DNA of 52,717 nt, taken from positions 1 to 52,717 of the forward strand of contig JAYUKY010000046.1 in NCBI GenBank assembly GCA_043764015.1, given 5' to 3'. The notes below the pieces were generated by a model. The model saw nothing but the letters and a program-made list of their open reading frames with translations, was not told where the DNA came from and ran no database searches. Shown piece after piece: positions 1-8,205 of the stretch. Position 1 is the stretch's first letter. The number at the start of each line of letters is the position of its first letter. The DNA is from JANYGM01 sp043764015. Lineage in GTDB: Bacteria; Bacteroidota; Bacteroidia; Cytophagales; Thermonemataceae. The position numbers and the translations under genes were made by a program.

Positions 1-2
1 TA

Positions 3-1583
3 ACTGCAAAAGATAAATCATTTATCAAAACAGAAACAACTGTAAATCAGTTAGTTACAGATAAAAATGAGTCGCTTGTGAAGACACAAACAACGGCTAA
101 TGATAAAAAAACGTCAGAAAAAACCCTGAAAGGGTTAAACAATAATAACCCCACGTGGAACGTGGGGAACGGACAAACAGAAACAACTGATTTAATTGCG
201 AAAGATAAATCATTTATAAAAATACAAACAACTGAAAATCAATTAGTTGTAAGTAACGAAGATAAAAAAACGTCAGAAAAAACCCTGAAAGGGTTAAATA
301 ACAATAATAGCCCCACGTGGAACGTGGGGAACGGACAAACAGAAACAACGGATTTAATTGCGAAAGATAAGTCGTTTGTGAAGACACAAACAACGGCTGA
401 TGAAAATACACTCAGTACATCTTCAAGACATTTTTTAACAGATATAAATCTTTTTGAGAATTATTTTCCTACGGATTTTGAAGTAAAAAATAGAGAAATA
501 AAACGACTTGAAATAATGCAAATAGTTAAAAAAGAAAAATTTGCACAAAAATTTCAAATTACGCTTTTTTCACCTATTGGAACAAATTTGAAAGCGCAAA
601 AATCTAAACATTATGCCTCTGTGGGCATTTTAGCAAGTATTTCTGCTGGTGTGAAAGGTGCAGAAATAAGCGGTTTGAGTAATATCAGCACAGGAAAAGT
701 ACAAGGTTTGCAGGTTGCGGGACTTGCCAACATCAGTAGAGGAGAAACAAAAGGAGTGCAGATAGCTGGTTTAGTGAATATTAACAAAGAAAAAGTACAA
801 GGTTTACAAATTGCAGGACTCGCAAATATTAGCAAAAGTAAAGTAAAAGGTGTTCAAATTGCCTCTGTTGCCAACATCAGTAATGAGCAAGTTGATGGCG
901 CGCAAGTGGCGGTTTTAGCTAATATCAGTAAGAAAAAAGTACGTGGTTTGCAGATTGCAGCCATTGCAAATGCCACTGATACGCTTGTAGGCGCACAAAT
1001 TGGAGTTGTTAATATCTCTAAAAAGAAGGCACGAGGTTTGCAGTTAGGACTTGTAAATATTGTTGGAGAAAATGATAAAGTTTTGACTATTGGACTTATC
1101 AATGTGGTAAAAAAAGGCGGTCATAATTTAGTTGAAATGAGTACAAGTGAGGCACTTTATGGCAACATTAGCCTAAAAACAGGAGTGAGAAAGTTTTATA
1201 ATATTTTTGCCGTTGGGAGCAGGCTAACTGAAAATAGCAATAAAAAAGCGGTTTTAATGGCTTATGGCTATGGAATTGGCACTGAATGGGATTTTAAGAA
1301 AAAATACAACATTTCTGGCGAACTGATGCTTTATGCGCTTTTACCTGATATGAAATTTAATAAAAATGAAAGAGGCATACTTGCGCAGGCAAAAGTAATG
1401 TTGGGACAGAAATTAAGTAAAAATTGGGGCGTTTTTGGTGGCGTAACATTCAATATGCTTAACTCGCCAAGTGGCGTGAATATCATAGACAAACCGTTTA
1501 CGCTTTTCAATAATTTTAAAATACAAGACGGAAATATTACCTCGTGGACAGGCGTACAAGTAGGAGCAAGGTACTTTTTGTGA
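3..1583 (+). CDS. LA_2272-type surface repeat protein, 5' end outside window
   Basis: The frame is open to the left edge, so about 526 residues of a longer protein are seen and the true start lies outside. The N-terminal third is low-complexity, with tandem units of about 53 residues rich in K, T, D and N (AKDKSF and TQTT motifs recur). Two units contain an in-frame palindromic insert encoding LKGLNNNNPTWNVGN-like peptides. Residues around 200-370 are a run of about eight units of 20 residues of the type GLQVAGLANIS, as in LA_2272-family surface repeat proteins. The C-terminus ends in aromatic beta-strand-like sequence (VGARYFL), suggesting an outer membrane barrel. Function unknown; a cell-surface location is inferred from the family. 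Confidence 0.75.
   Translation, partial: TAKDKSFIKTETTVNQLVTDKNESLVKTQTTANDKKTSEKTLKGLNNNNPTWNVGNGQTETTDLIAKDKSFIKIQTTENQLVVSNEDKKTSEKTLKGLNNNNSPTWNVGNGQTETTDLIAKDKSFVKTQTTADENTLSTSSRHFLTDINLFENYFPTDFEVKNREIKRLEIMQIVKKEKFAQKFQITLFSPIGTNLKAQKSKHYASVGILASISAGVKGAEISGLSNISTGKVQGLQVAGLANISRGETKGVQIAGLVNINKEKVQGLQIAGLANISKSKVKGVQIASVANISNEQVDGAQVAVLANISKKKVRGLQIAAIANATDTLVGAQIGVVNISKKKARGLQLGLVNIVGENDKVLTIGLINVVKKGGHNLVEMSTSEALYGNISLKTGVRKFYNIFAVGSRLTENSNKKAVLMAYGYGIGTEWDFKKKYNISGELMLYALLPDMKFNKNERGILAQAKVMLGQKLSKNWGVFGGVTFNMLNSPSGVNIIDKPFTLFNNFKIQDGNITSWTGVQVGARYFL
122..167 (+). repeat. two-hairpin palindromic element, in-frame copy 1
   Basis: Hairpin 1 has arms AACCCT/AGGGTT around GAA (122-136). 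A spacer AAACAATAATAA follows, then hairpin 2 with arms CCCCACG/CGTGGGG around TGGAA (149-167). The layout (arm-GAA-arm, AACAATAATA-like spacer, second hairpin) matches the intergenic copies at 8102-8148 and 23642-23687. It is translated as part of the surface-repeat protein. Confidence 0.8.
281..329 (+). repeat. two-hairpin palindromic element, in-frame copy 2
   Basis: This is the second in-frame copy, 159 bp downstream of the first. Hairpin 1 is at 281-295 and hairpin 2 at 311-329. The spacer is 3 bp longer than in copy 1, which adds one serine and keeps the frame. Flanking coding sequence is also duplicated, so the copy arose with the 159-bp tandem unit rather than by separate insertion. 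Confidence 0.8.
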
Positions 1584-1686
1584 TGTAATGATGTGTGAAG
1601 TGTGAGGTGTGAAGTAAATACAAAGAATAAAATAAAGATAAGTTTAACAAATAAATAAAATTTTAACTATAATAACCATAAATACA

Positions 1687-1851
1687 ATGAAAATCAAACT
1701 AAAATCAATCCAAAGAGTAGTAAACTCGTTGTTACGCCCAAATTTCTTGAAAGATTTTTCTCATAGCTACAACAAAGGCTTTGAAGACTCACTTTCTAGC
1801 CTCAACGAAATAGGTGGAGAAATAAAATTGCATCTTAGAAGACAAAAATAA
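1687..1851 (+). CDS. small basic hypothetical protein, 54 aa
   Basis: A 54-codon ORF starting MKIKLKSIQRVVNSLL and ending HLRRQK. It has an ATG start and a TAA stop, and a clear intrinsic terminator follows about 50 bp downstream on the same strand, which supports real expression. The protein is basic, has no membrane segment, and has an amphipathic N-terminus. It lies 104 bp after the surface-repeat gene and may be co-transcribed with it. I do not recognise a family; function unknown. Confidence 0.5.
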   Translation: MKIKLKSIQRVVNSLLRPNFLKDFSHSYNKGFEDSLSSLNEIGGEIKLHLRRQK

Positions 1852-1901
1852 GACTTTTTCCTTCACCTAAATTTTTTCTATGAAAAAAAACTACTCCAAA
1901 G

Positions 1902-1928
1902 GCCTTACAAAAATGTAAGGCTTTTTTT
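1902..1928 (+). terminator. intrinsic terminator after the 54-aa gene
   Basis: Arms GCCTTACA (1902-1909) and TGTAAGGC (1914-1921) around AAAA, followed by seven T residues on the plus strand. It ends the plus-strand unit just before the convergent metH stop. Confidence 0.85.
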
Positions 1929-1955
1929 GATGTTTTAGTATGTTTCTATTATTTT

Positions 1956-4900
1956 TTAATAATTCAAAACTGGGCTTAACCAGCGTTCAGCTTCGTCTAA
2001 GGGCATATTTTTGCGGTTGGCGTAATCAATAACTTGCTCTTTGGAAATTTTACCCAAACCAAAATATTTGCTATCTTCACTCGCAAAATACATTCCAGAC
2101 ACCGCAGCTGTTGGATACATTGCATAACTTTCTGTAAGCGTGATGCCTATTTGTGCAGTCGCATCAAGCAATTCAAAAATGAAGCCTTTTTCTGTGTGTT
2201 CTGGGCAGGCAGGGTAGCCAGGCGCAGGACGAATACCCACGTATTTTTCTCTAATCAGTTCCTCATTAGAAAGCATTTCATTTTTGTCATATCCCCAAAA
2301 CTCCTTGCGTACACGCTCGTGCATAAGCTCCGCAAATGCCTCTGCAAGCCTATCTGCAATGGCTTTTATCATAATAGAATTGTAGTCGTCATTGTCTTTT
2401 TCGTACATTTCCACTAATTTTTCTATGCCAATACCCGTAGTAACCGCAAAGAAACCCATATAATCTGTTCTATTGCTCTCTTTTGGTGCAATAAAATCAG
2501 ATAAAGAGAAATTAGGCAAGCCTTCTGCTTTTTGGTTTTGCTGACGCAGGCAATGAACTGTACCCAAATCAGGTAAAACTTCTTCTAAATTTTCACCAAC
2601 TGGTGCAACTTGAATACCGTAATGCTTGTGCGTATGATTTCCGTGTTTATCACATTTAGTAACGACCTCTGTTTCCTCAAAATTATACAACTGAATGTCA
2701 TCGTCTCCAACCGTATTGCAAGGATAAAAACCTATCACACCGTTTGCCTGTAATGATTTTTCAGAAATAACTTTTGCAAGCATCTGTTTGGCATCAGCAA
2801 AAAGTTTTTTAGCCTCAACGCCCACCACTTCATCTTCCAAAATAGCAGGATATTTTCCGTGAAGTTCCCACGTCTGGAAAAAAGGTGTCCAGTCTATGTA
2901 TTTGGCTATTTCTGCTAAATCATAATCGTGAAAATACTTGTTTCCTAAGAACGTAGGCTCTGTTATTTTAGCTTTTTCCCAGTCAATTTTAACCTTATTT
3001 TCTCTTGCTTTTTCTATGGTGATGTAGTTTTTATCTTGTTTTCTGTTCAAAAACTCTTCCCTGATGCGGTCATAATCCACTTTTATATCAGAAATGAATT
3101 TATCACTTTCACCAATTTCCTTTGTGAGAAGTTTTGAGGCAACAGGCACACTACGACTAGCATCTAGCACGTGTACAACCGCACCAGAATAGTGTTGAGA
3201 GATTTTTACAGCAGTATGTGCCTTAGAAGTGGTCGCACCGCCAATAAGCAAAGGCACTTTAAAGCCTTGTTTCTCCATTTCTTTGGCTACGTGTACCATT
3301 TCGTCAAGGCTGGGCGTAATAAGACCAGACAAACCAATAATATCAACATTATTCTTTTTAGCTTCTTCTAAAATTTTTGAAGTAGAAACCATCACCCCTA
3401 AATCAATGATTTCAAAGCCATTACACGCCAAAACAACCCCCACAATATTTTTTCCTATGTCGTGAACATCTCCTTTGACGGTTGCTAATAAAATACGAGG
3501 ACTAGAATTTTCTTCCGCTTCTCCATTGATATTATTGAGTTTATTTCTTAGTTTTTCCTCTTCCATAAATGGTAAAAGAAACGCTACTGCTTTTTTCATT
3601 ACTCTAGCCGACTTCACGACTTGTGGCAAAAACATTTTGCCCTCGCCAAATAAATCACCAACAATGCTCATTCCGTCCATTAAAGGACCTTCAATTACCT
3701 GCAAAGGACGAGCATATTTTAGGCGTGCCTCTTCTGTATCAACATCAATAAAATCTGTAATTCCTTTCATTAGAGAGTGAGAAAGGCGTTTTTCTACTGT
3801 TTCATTTCTCCAAGAAAGGTCTATTTCTTGCGTTTTACCTGATTTATCTTTGATATTTTCAGCGAAAGTAACAAGTGCATCTGTGGCGTTGTCGTGCTTA
3901 TTCCACAAAACATCTTCCACAAGTTTTAATAAATCTTTTGGAATATCCTCATATACAGCCAACTGACCAGCATTTACTATGCCCATATCCATACCATTTT
4001 TGATGGCTTCATACAAAAAAGCAGAGTGCATTGCCTCACGCACCACTTCATTACCTCTAAAACTAAAAGAAATATTACTAACACCACCAGAAACCTTTGC
4101 ATAAGGCAAATTTTCCTTAATCCATTTGGTTGCCTTGACAAAATCAACCGCATAATTGTTGTGTTCCTCAATACCTGTGGCAACAGTCAAAATATTTGGG
4201 TCAAAAATGATGTCTGTAGCAGGGAAACCCACTTTTTCTGTTAATATTTTGTAAGCTCTTGAACAAATTTCTATCCTACGCTCATAACTGTCGGCTTGTC
4301 CTTGTTCGTCAAAAGCCATTACAATAGCTGCTGCACCATATCTTTTAACTAATTGTGCTTTTTTGATAAATTCTTCTTCTCCTTCTTTCATAGAAATAGA
4401 ATTGACAACGGCTTTTCCTTGTACGCACTTCAGACCTGCCTCAATAACACTCCATTTGGAGCTATCTATCATAATTGGCAACTTAGAAATATCTGGCTCT
4501 GATGCAATCAAATTCAAAAAAGTAACCATAACCGCTTCAGAATCAAGCATACCTTCATCAACATTGACATCTATCATTTGTGCGCCACCTTCCACCTGTG
4601 AGCGTGCCACCGCAAGGGCATCTTCATAACGCTCCTCTTTGATAAGTTTGGCAAAAGCACGTGAGCCTGTTACGTTGGTACGTTCTCCAATATTCATAAA
4701 GCGGATTTCAGCCAAAGCACGCAAAGGCTCTAAACCAGAATAAGTAGAAATATTGTCTTTTTCAGGTATCTGACGAGGTTTATACTTTTTGGTAAGTTCT
4801 GCTATGGCTTTTATATGTGCAGGAGAAGTACCACAACAACCTCCAATGATATTTAAAAGTCCATCTTGTAAAAATCCTTCTATAATTTCAGCCATTTCTT

Positions 4901-5747
4901 CTGCTGTTTGGTCATATTCGCCAAAAGCATTAGGAAGACCAGCGTTAGGGTGCGCAGATGTATAAAAATTAGCTTTCCCTGCAATTTCTTCTGAATAAGG
5001 GCGCAATAAATCAGCTCCTAAAGCGCAATTAAAGCCAATGGAAAGCAAGGGCAAATGCGACATAGAAATCAAAAATGCTTCTGCTGTTTGTCCTGATAAA
5101 GTACGTCCAGACGCATCTGTGATAGTTCCTGATACCATAATAGGAAGACTGGTAGAACTATCAAAAAACTTCTCAATAGCAAATAAAGCCGCTTTTGCGT
5201 TGAGTGTATCAAAAATAGTTTCTACCAATAATAAATCTGCTCCTCCATCAACCAAACCTCGTATTTGTTCTGTATAAGACACTACTAACTCATCAAAACT
5301 AATAGCCCTATATCCTGGATTGTTTACATCAGGAGAAAGTGAAGTTGTTTTGCTTGTAGGACCTAACGAGCCAGCTACAAAACGTGGCTGATTAGGGGTA
5401 ATAGCATTATATTCTGTGCAGGCTTCTTTGGCAAGTTTGGCAGAGGCAAAATTAAGCTCATACACCAGATCTTCCATATGATAATCTGCCATAGAAACAG
5501 ACGTACTATTAAAAGTATTCGTTTCTAGTATGTCTGCGCCTGCTTCTAAGTATTTTTTATGGATTTCCTTGATGATATGCGGTTGTGTGAGTGAAAGCAA
5601 ATCATTATTTCCTTTGAGGTCGTGAGGGAAATCTTTAAAACGTTCTCCTCTATAATCTTCCTCTGTAAGGTTATATCCTTGTATCATTGTCCCCATTGCG
5701 CCATCTAGGACAAGAATTCTCTCTTTTAGTATTTCTTGAATTGTCAT
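1956..5747 (-). CDS. metH: cobalamin-dependent methionine synthase
   Basis: At 1263 residues this is full length for MetH, which transfers a methyl group from methyltetrahydrofolate to homocysteine via cobalamin. All modules are present in order: the homocysteine domain with zinc ligands (IGFNCALG and the GGCCGT motif near residue 304); the pterin-binding domain (FMNIGERTNVTGSRAF near 350); the B12 cap and Rossmann domain with D760-x-H762-x-x-G (GDVHDIGKN; His762 would be the lower cobalt ligand); and the C-terminal AdoMet reactivation domain with RPAPGYPACPEH from about 1173. It is the last gene of a minus-strand run (unknown gene, hicB, hicA, metH) headed by a SAM-I riboswitch, which fits methionine control. 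Only 29 bp separate it from hicA. Confidence 0.98.
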   Translation of the reverse strand: MTIQEILKERILVLDGAMGTMIQGYNLTEEDYRGERFKDFPHDLKGNNDLLSLTQPHIIKEIHKKYLEAGADILETNTFNSTSVSMADYHMEDLVYELNFASAKLAKEACTEYNAITPNQPRFVAGSLGPTSKTTSLSPDVNNPGYRAISFDELVVSYTEQIRGLVDGGADLLLVETIFDTLNAKAALFAIEKFFDSSTSLPIMVSGTITDASGRTLSGQTAEAFLISMSHLPLLSIGFNCALGADLLRPYSEEIAGKANFYTSAHPNAGLPNAFGEYDQTAEEMAEIIEGFLQDGLLNIIGGCCGTSPAHIKAIAELTKKYKPRQIPEKDNISTYSGLEPLRALAEIRFMNIGERTNVTGSRAFAKLIKEERYEDALAVARSQVEGGAQMIDVNVDEGMLDSEAVMVTFLNLIASEPDISKLPIMIDSSKWSVIEAGLKCVQGKAVVNSISMKEGEEEFIKKAQLVKRYGAAAIVMAFDEQGQADSYERRIEICSRAYKILTEKVGFPATDIIFDPNILTVATGIEEHNNYAVDFVKATKWIKENLPYAKVSGGVSNISFSFRGNEVVREAMHSAFLYEAIKNGMDMGIVNAGQLAVYEDIPKDLLKLVEDVLWNKHDNATDALVTFAENIKDKSGKTQEIDLSWRNETVEKRLSHSLMKGITDFIDVDTEEARLKYARPLQVIEGPLMDGMSIVGDLFGEGKMFLPQVVKSARVMKKAVAFLLPFMEEEKLRNKLNNINGEAEENSSPRILLATVKGDVHDIGKNIVGVVLACNGFEIIDLGVMVSTSKILEEAKKNNVDIIGLSGLITPSLDEMVHVAKEMEKQGFKVPLLIGGATTSKAHTAVKISQHYSGAVVHVLDASRSVPVASKLLTKEIGESDKFISDIKVDYDRIREEFLNRKQDKNYITIEKARENKVKIDWEKAKITEPTFLGNKYFHDYDLAEIAKYIDWTPFFQTWELHGKYPAILEDEVVGVEAKKLFADAKQMLAKVISEKSLQANGVIGFYPCNTVGDDDIQLYNFEETEVVTKCDKHGNHTHKHYGIQVAPVGENLEEVLPDLGTVHCLRQQNQKAEGLPNFSLSDFIAPKESNRTDYMGFFAVTTGIGIEKLVEMYEKDNDDYNSIMIKAIADRLAEAFAELMHERVRKEFWGYDKNEMLSNEELIREKYVGIRPAPGYPACPEHTEKGFIFELLDATAQIGITLTESYAMYPTAAVSGMYFASEDSKYFGLGKISKEQVIDYANRKNMPLDEAERWLSPVLNY

Positions 5748-5776
5748 TTATGTATATTAAATTTTATCATTAGGAA

Positions 5777-6016
5777 TTATAAAATTCTTTCTAAAACTTC
5801 CTCTTTTGTTATATCAAAATGTGATGCAACATCTCCTAAAATAGCTGATAAAGTACCTATTTTCAAAGGATTATGTGCTGGCACAGTAATATGATGCTGA
5901 CCATTTTCTTCTGTTGTTAAACGAATATGACTACCATTTTGGCGTGAAACTTCATAACCAAAAACACGCAACATTTTTATTAAATCCGTGCCTGAAATAT
6001 CTCTTGGTAATCTCAT
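5777..6016 (-). CDS. hicA: HicA-family mRNA interferase toxin
   Basis: 79 residues with the compact HicA fold: an N-terminal helix (DLIKMLRVFGYEVSRQ), then the GSHIRLTT strand carrying the catalytic histidine, and the strand HHITVPAHNPLKIGTL. HicA toxins are double-stranded-RNA-binding-like RNases that cut mRNA and tmRNA. The start codon overlaps the hicB stop (ATGA), so the two are translationally coupled, with antitoxin first and toxin second. That order is the reverse of the commonest hicAB order but is widely seen. The gene sits 29 bp upstream of metH. Confidence 0.88.
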   Translation of the reverse strand: MRLPRDISGTDLIKMLRVFGYEVSRQNGSHIRLTTEENGQHHITVPAHNPLKIGTLSAILGDVASHFDITKEEVLERIL

Positions 6017-6225
6017 AAAGCTAACATTTCATCTTTTACAAAATGTAACCTTGCTATTTTGGGTGCGTTTTCAGGCTCAAAATGGCATTTTATGGCATCT
6101 TTTATTTGCTCACGAAGTTCTGATAAGGTTTCTGCTTGTGTAAAGATACTCTCACCCAACGCCCTAGCCTCAAAACCACCTTCAATGGATTCTTCCACTA
6201 AAAATATTATTTCTTGAGTTGTCAT
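6013..6225 (-). CDS. hicB: HicB-like antitoxin, short form without DNA-binding domain
   Basis: 70 residues resembling the partial RNase H-like domain of HicB antitoxins (VEESIEGGFEARALG, TQAETLSELREQIKDAI). It should bind and neutralise the HicA encoded directly downstream. No ribbon-helix-helix or helix-turn-helix follows, so it cannot be expected to autoregulate by operator binding; regulation may come from the upstream riboswitch leader. It ends in a 4-bp ATGA overlap with hicA and lies 11 bp after the unknown gene at 6237-6938. Confidence 0.8.
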   Translation of the reverse strand: MTTQEIIFLVEESIEGGFEARALGESIFTQAETLSELREQIKDAIKCHFEPENAPKIARLHFVKDEMLAL

Positions 6226-6236
6226 TTGTCTGTATT

Positions 6237-6938
6237 TTAGTTTCTAAAAGCACTATCGTCCCAATTTTCAATCATTTTTTTATTCTCTACATCAAATAAA
6301 TATTGATGCCCCATATTTATTCCATAAGAAACCACCCAATATTTATAATAATCTGTATCTGTATGAATTAATGTACCAATTTGACCAAAAATATTAGGTC
6401 TTGTAAAAACTATTTTCTCATCTATCACATCTTTCAAAACAGGTATTATTATTCTACTTATATTTTCATTTTTGTATGAATAAAGAAACTGGTAATTTTC
6501 TTCTATTTTTTTCCATATTGAGCCTATTATTTTTGCATCAAGGGTTTCACCTATTTTATTTATTTCTACTTCAGAAGATAAAAACTTTATTTTTATTGAT
6601 TCAATAGTTGGAGAATACGCGTCATTATTTGCAATAAATTTTTGAAAAGATGTAAAAATATTTTTAATAGATATTGTTGTTTTATGTGCAGTTTTCTTTA
6701 GAATATCAGTTGCAAGATTTCCAATTACTCCATAAAATATAGCTTTTTCCAACTCAAAGCCAGTATAAACTTCTAAACAAAAATCATAAAATCCTCCTCC
6801 CAGACCTCCTGGTACTTCTCTTACGTGAATAATTGCATTCTCACTTAAATCAGCATATAGTTCCTTTAAGCCTATTATCTCAAACCCTGAATAACTAACA
6901 AAATTGATATTCAAAGCAATAACATTTTCTTTTTCCAT
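6237..6938 (-). CDS. hypothetical protein, 233 aa, first gene after SAM-I leader
   Basis: Unrecognised soluble protein with no signal peptide and no membrane segment. It begins MEKENVIALNINFVSYSG and has a glycine-rich stretch REVPGGLGGGFYDF near residue 41, then a mixed alpha/beta body ending in WVVSYGINMGHQYLFD. It is the first gene after the SAM-I riboswitch and only 11 bp before hicB, so it appears to share the metH transcript. It could be a third part of the toxin-antitoxin insertion or an unrelated passenger; I infer no function. Confidence 0.6.
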   Translation of the reverse strand: MEKENVIALNINFVSYSGFEIIGLKELYADLSENAIIHVREVPGGLGGGFYDFCLEVYTGFELEKAIFYGVIGNLATDILKKTAHKTTISIKNIFTSFQKFIANNDAYSPTIESIKIKFLSSEVEINKIGETLDAKIIGSIWKKIEENYQFLYSYKNENISRIIIPVLKDVIDEKIVFTRPNIFGQIGTLIHTDTDYYKYWVVSYGINMGHQYLFDVENKKMIENWDDSAFRN

Positions 6939-7079
6939 AGTTATTTTGAGTTTATTTTGTTGTTATTTGTTTTTCTAAAAATCATACAAATATCCAACCA
7001 TATTTTTATCAAAATGGTTACAAAAGCAATAAAATTGGGGTGTAGCAAAGCAAGCAAAATGCCATAAAAAAACTAGCTT

Positions 7080-7212
7080 ACTTATCTTTCTAACCATCAT
7101 ATTTGATGTTTAGAGGGATTTAGCACCATTTTCCTGTGAGGGATAACCTTTTGAGGTTGGAACGGTTGCTAAGGCATCAAAGACCCCAATGTCTCCGCCT
7201 TTCTGAATAAGT
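7080..7212 (-). ncRNA. SAM-I (S-box) riboswitch
   Basis: Read on the minus strand the element shows the S-box order. P1 pairs ACTTATT (7212-7206) with GATAAGT (7086-7080). The AGGCGGAGACA segment, then GATGCCTTAGCAACC, the conserved GGTGCTAAATCC (7127-7116) and a P4 hairpin CATC...GATG (7108-7095) follow. These are the landmarks of the SAM-binding leader that turns off methionine genes when S-adenosylmethionine is high. A run of seven T (7072-7066) follows P1 closely and may belong to the expression platform, although I cannot draw a convincing terminator stem. It precedes the unknown gene, hicBA and metH. Confidence 0.9.
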
Positions 7213-7216
7213 GTTG

Positions 7217-7224
7217 CAAATATA
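7217..7224 (-). promoter_or_regulatory. Bacteroidota -7 box TATATTTG for the metH leader
   Basis: Minus-strand TATATTTG fits TAnnTTTG and ends five bases before the first base of riboswitch P1, so transcription would begin at the aptamer. No TTTG is found at the usual -33 spacing; the nearest is about 13 bp away. Confidence 0.55.
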
Positions 7225-7225
7225 C

Positions 7226-7261
7226 AAAAAAATCTACCAAAATGTTTTATTTTGATAGATT
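7226..7261 (-). terminator. intrinsic terminator of the nuclease gene
   Basis: On the minus strand, arms AATCTATCAAAAT and ATTTTGGTAGATT (one wobble pair) flank a 5-base loop and are followed by a T run. It lies directly after the stop at 7266 and separates that gene from the metH leader. Confidence 0.85.
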
Positions 7262-7265
7262 TTAT

Positions 7266-8069
7266 TTAAAATAAATTGAGTTGGTCATTTTTCTTAGAAA
7301 CGTAATTGTATTCGTCTGGTTTTGAAGGGTTTTGAAGTCCACCAAGTTTGTCTATTTGCCTTTTTATGGTCAAAATAGTATTTTCCATTTCTTTCGCAAT
7401 ATGTCGGGTAGAAAATCTTAAAACACGCCAATTAGCTACGGCAGACACTTCATTATTTCGTTTTTTGTCGCTAATAACGTCTTCATATTCAGTATGATAA
7501 GCATCTCCATCACATTCTACATCAATGTTTCCTGTTTTGCAGAAAAACGCAAAATCAAAAATCCAATCCTTACCATCTGTTTTTACGTGATATTCACGTT
7601 CTGGGAAGAGTTTTTCAGCAACCAAAGCAGTCCAAAGTTTATCTTCTAAATAACTTCCATCAAAAAGCCCGTTTATTTCTGTTGCTGTAGATAATTTTTC
7701 TATGGTGGTTGCCATAAAAATTAAGAAACGGTGTCTAAGACTGATTATTGGCTGTTTTAACTCCTCTAATTCCTCAAAACGTATTTTGTAATATTCTTCT
7801 TTACTTTTTGGATTTTCTGCTTCTTGTGGAAATAAAGCCTTCCTCAAAACTACTGTAATCTCCAAAATTTTAGCATAATATTTTATTTGAGAAATGCCTT
7901 TTGTAAATTTTTGCCCTTGATAAAACGCAATATATTCTGCAGTTTTATTTCTGACATTTGGTGGAGTTATTTTAGTTTTCTTAGGAATACGGTACCATTT
8001 TTCATTCTGAATAATCAAAAAATCTGCTTTATCTTTCACCAAAGCAACTATTACGTTTTTATTTGCCAT
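7266..8069 (-). CDS. DUF559/Vsr-like endonuclease-fold protein with PUA-like N-terminus
   Basis: 267 residues. The C-terminal half carries a PD-(D/E)XK-type core as in DUF559 and very-short-patch-repair-like proteins: FPEREYHVKTDGKDWIFDF, then NIDVECDGDAYHTE, then RNNEVSAVANWRVLRF. The acidic residues of DFAFF and DVECDG fit the active site. The N-terminal 75 residues (EKWYRIPKK, AEYIAFYQG, ISQIKYYAKI) read like a small PUA/EVE-type barrel that might recognise modified bases; this is inferred from pattern only. It is transcribed alone, with a terminator directly downstream and a palindromic element upstream. Restriction or repair roles are possible. Confidence 0.65.
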   Translation of the reverse strand: MANKNVIVALVKDKADFLIIQNEKWYRIPKKTKITPPNVRNKTAEYIAFYQGQKFTKGISQIKYYAKILEITVVLRKALFPQEAENPKSKEEYYKIRFEELEELKQPIISLRHRFLIFMATTIEKLSTATEINGLFDGSYLEDKLWTALVAEKLFPEREYHVKTDGKDWIFDFAFFCKTGNIDVECDGDAYHTEYEDVISDKKRNNEVSAVANWRVLRFSTRHIAKEMENTILTIKRQIDKLGGLQNPSKPDEYNYVSKKNDQLNLF

Positions 8070-8101
8070 ATGAATCTCTATTGATAAATTATTGCCACAT
8101 T

Positions 8102-8148
8102 CCGTAAGTACGACTTACGGCTACTAACATTAAATCCTTTCAGGATTT
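8102..8148 (-). repeat. two-hairpin palindromic element, intergenic copy (reverse)
   Basis: CCGTAAGT/ACTTACGG around ACG (8102-8120), a spacer that is the reverse complement of an AACATTAGTAG-like sequence, then AAATCCT/AGGATTT around TTC (8132-8148). It is the inverted form of the copy at 23642-23687. Similarity continues about 25 bp beyond hairpin 1 (8149-8173), so the mobile unit is longer than the hairpins. It lies in the 136-bp gap between two minus-strand genes. Confidence 0.8.
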
Positions 8149-8205
8149 TAATACAATGAACGAATTTATAAATATAATTTATCAATGTCGTTATCTAACT
8201 CACAA

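Noticed and set aside
78..1583. GTG at 78 as the start of the surface-repeat protein
   Set aside because: The frame is open to the window edge and upstream codons encode the same repeat (AKDKSF, TETT), so the gene begins outside the window.
2034..5277. Several plus-strand ORFs inside metH
   Set aside because: Antisense shadows of a fully conserved gene with no coding character of their own.
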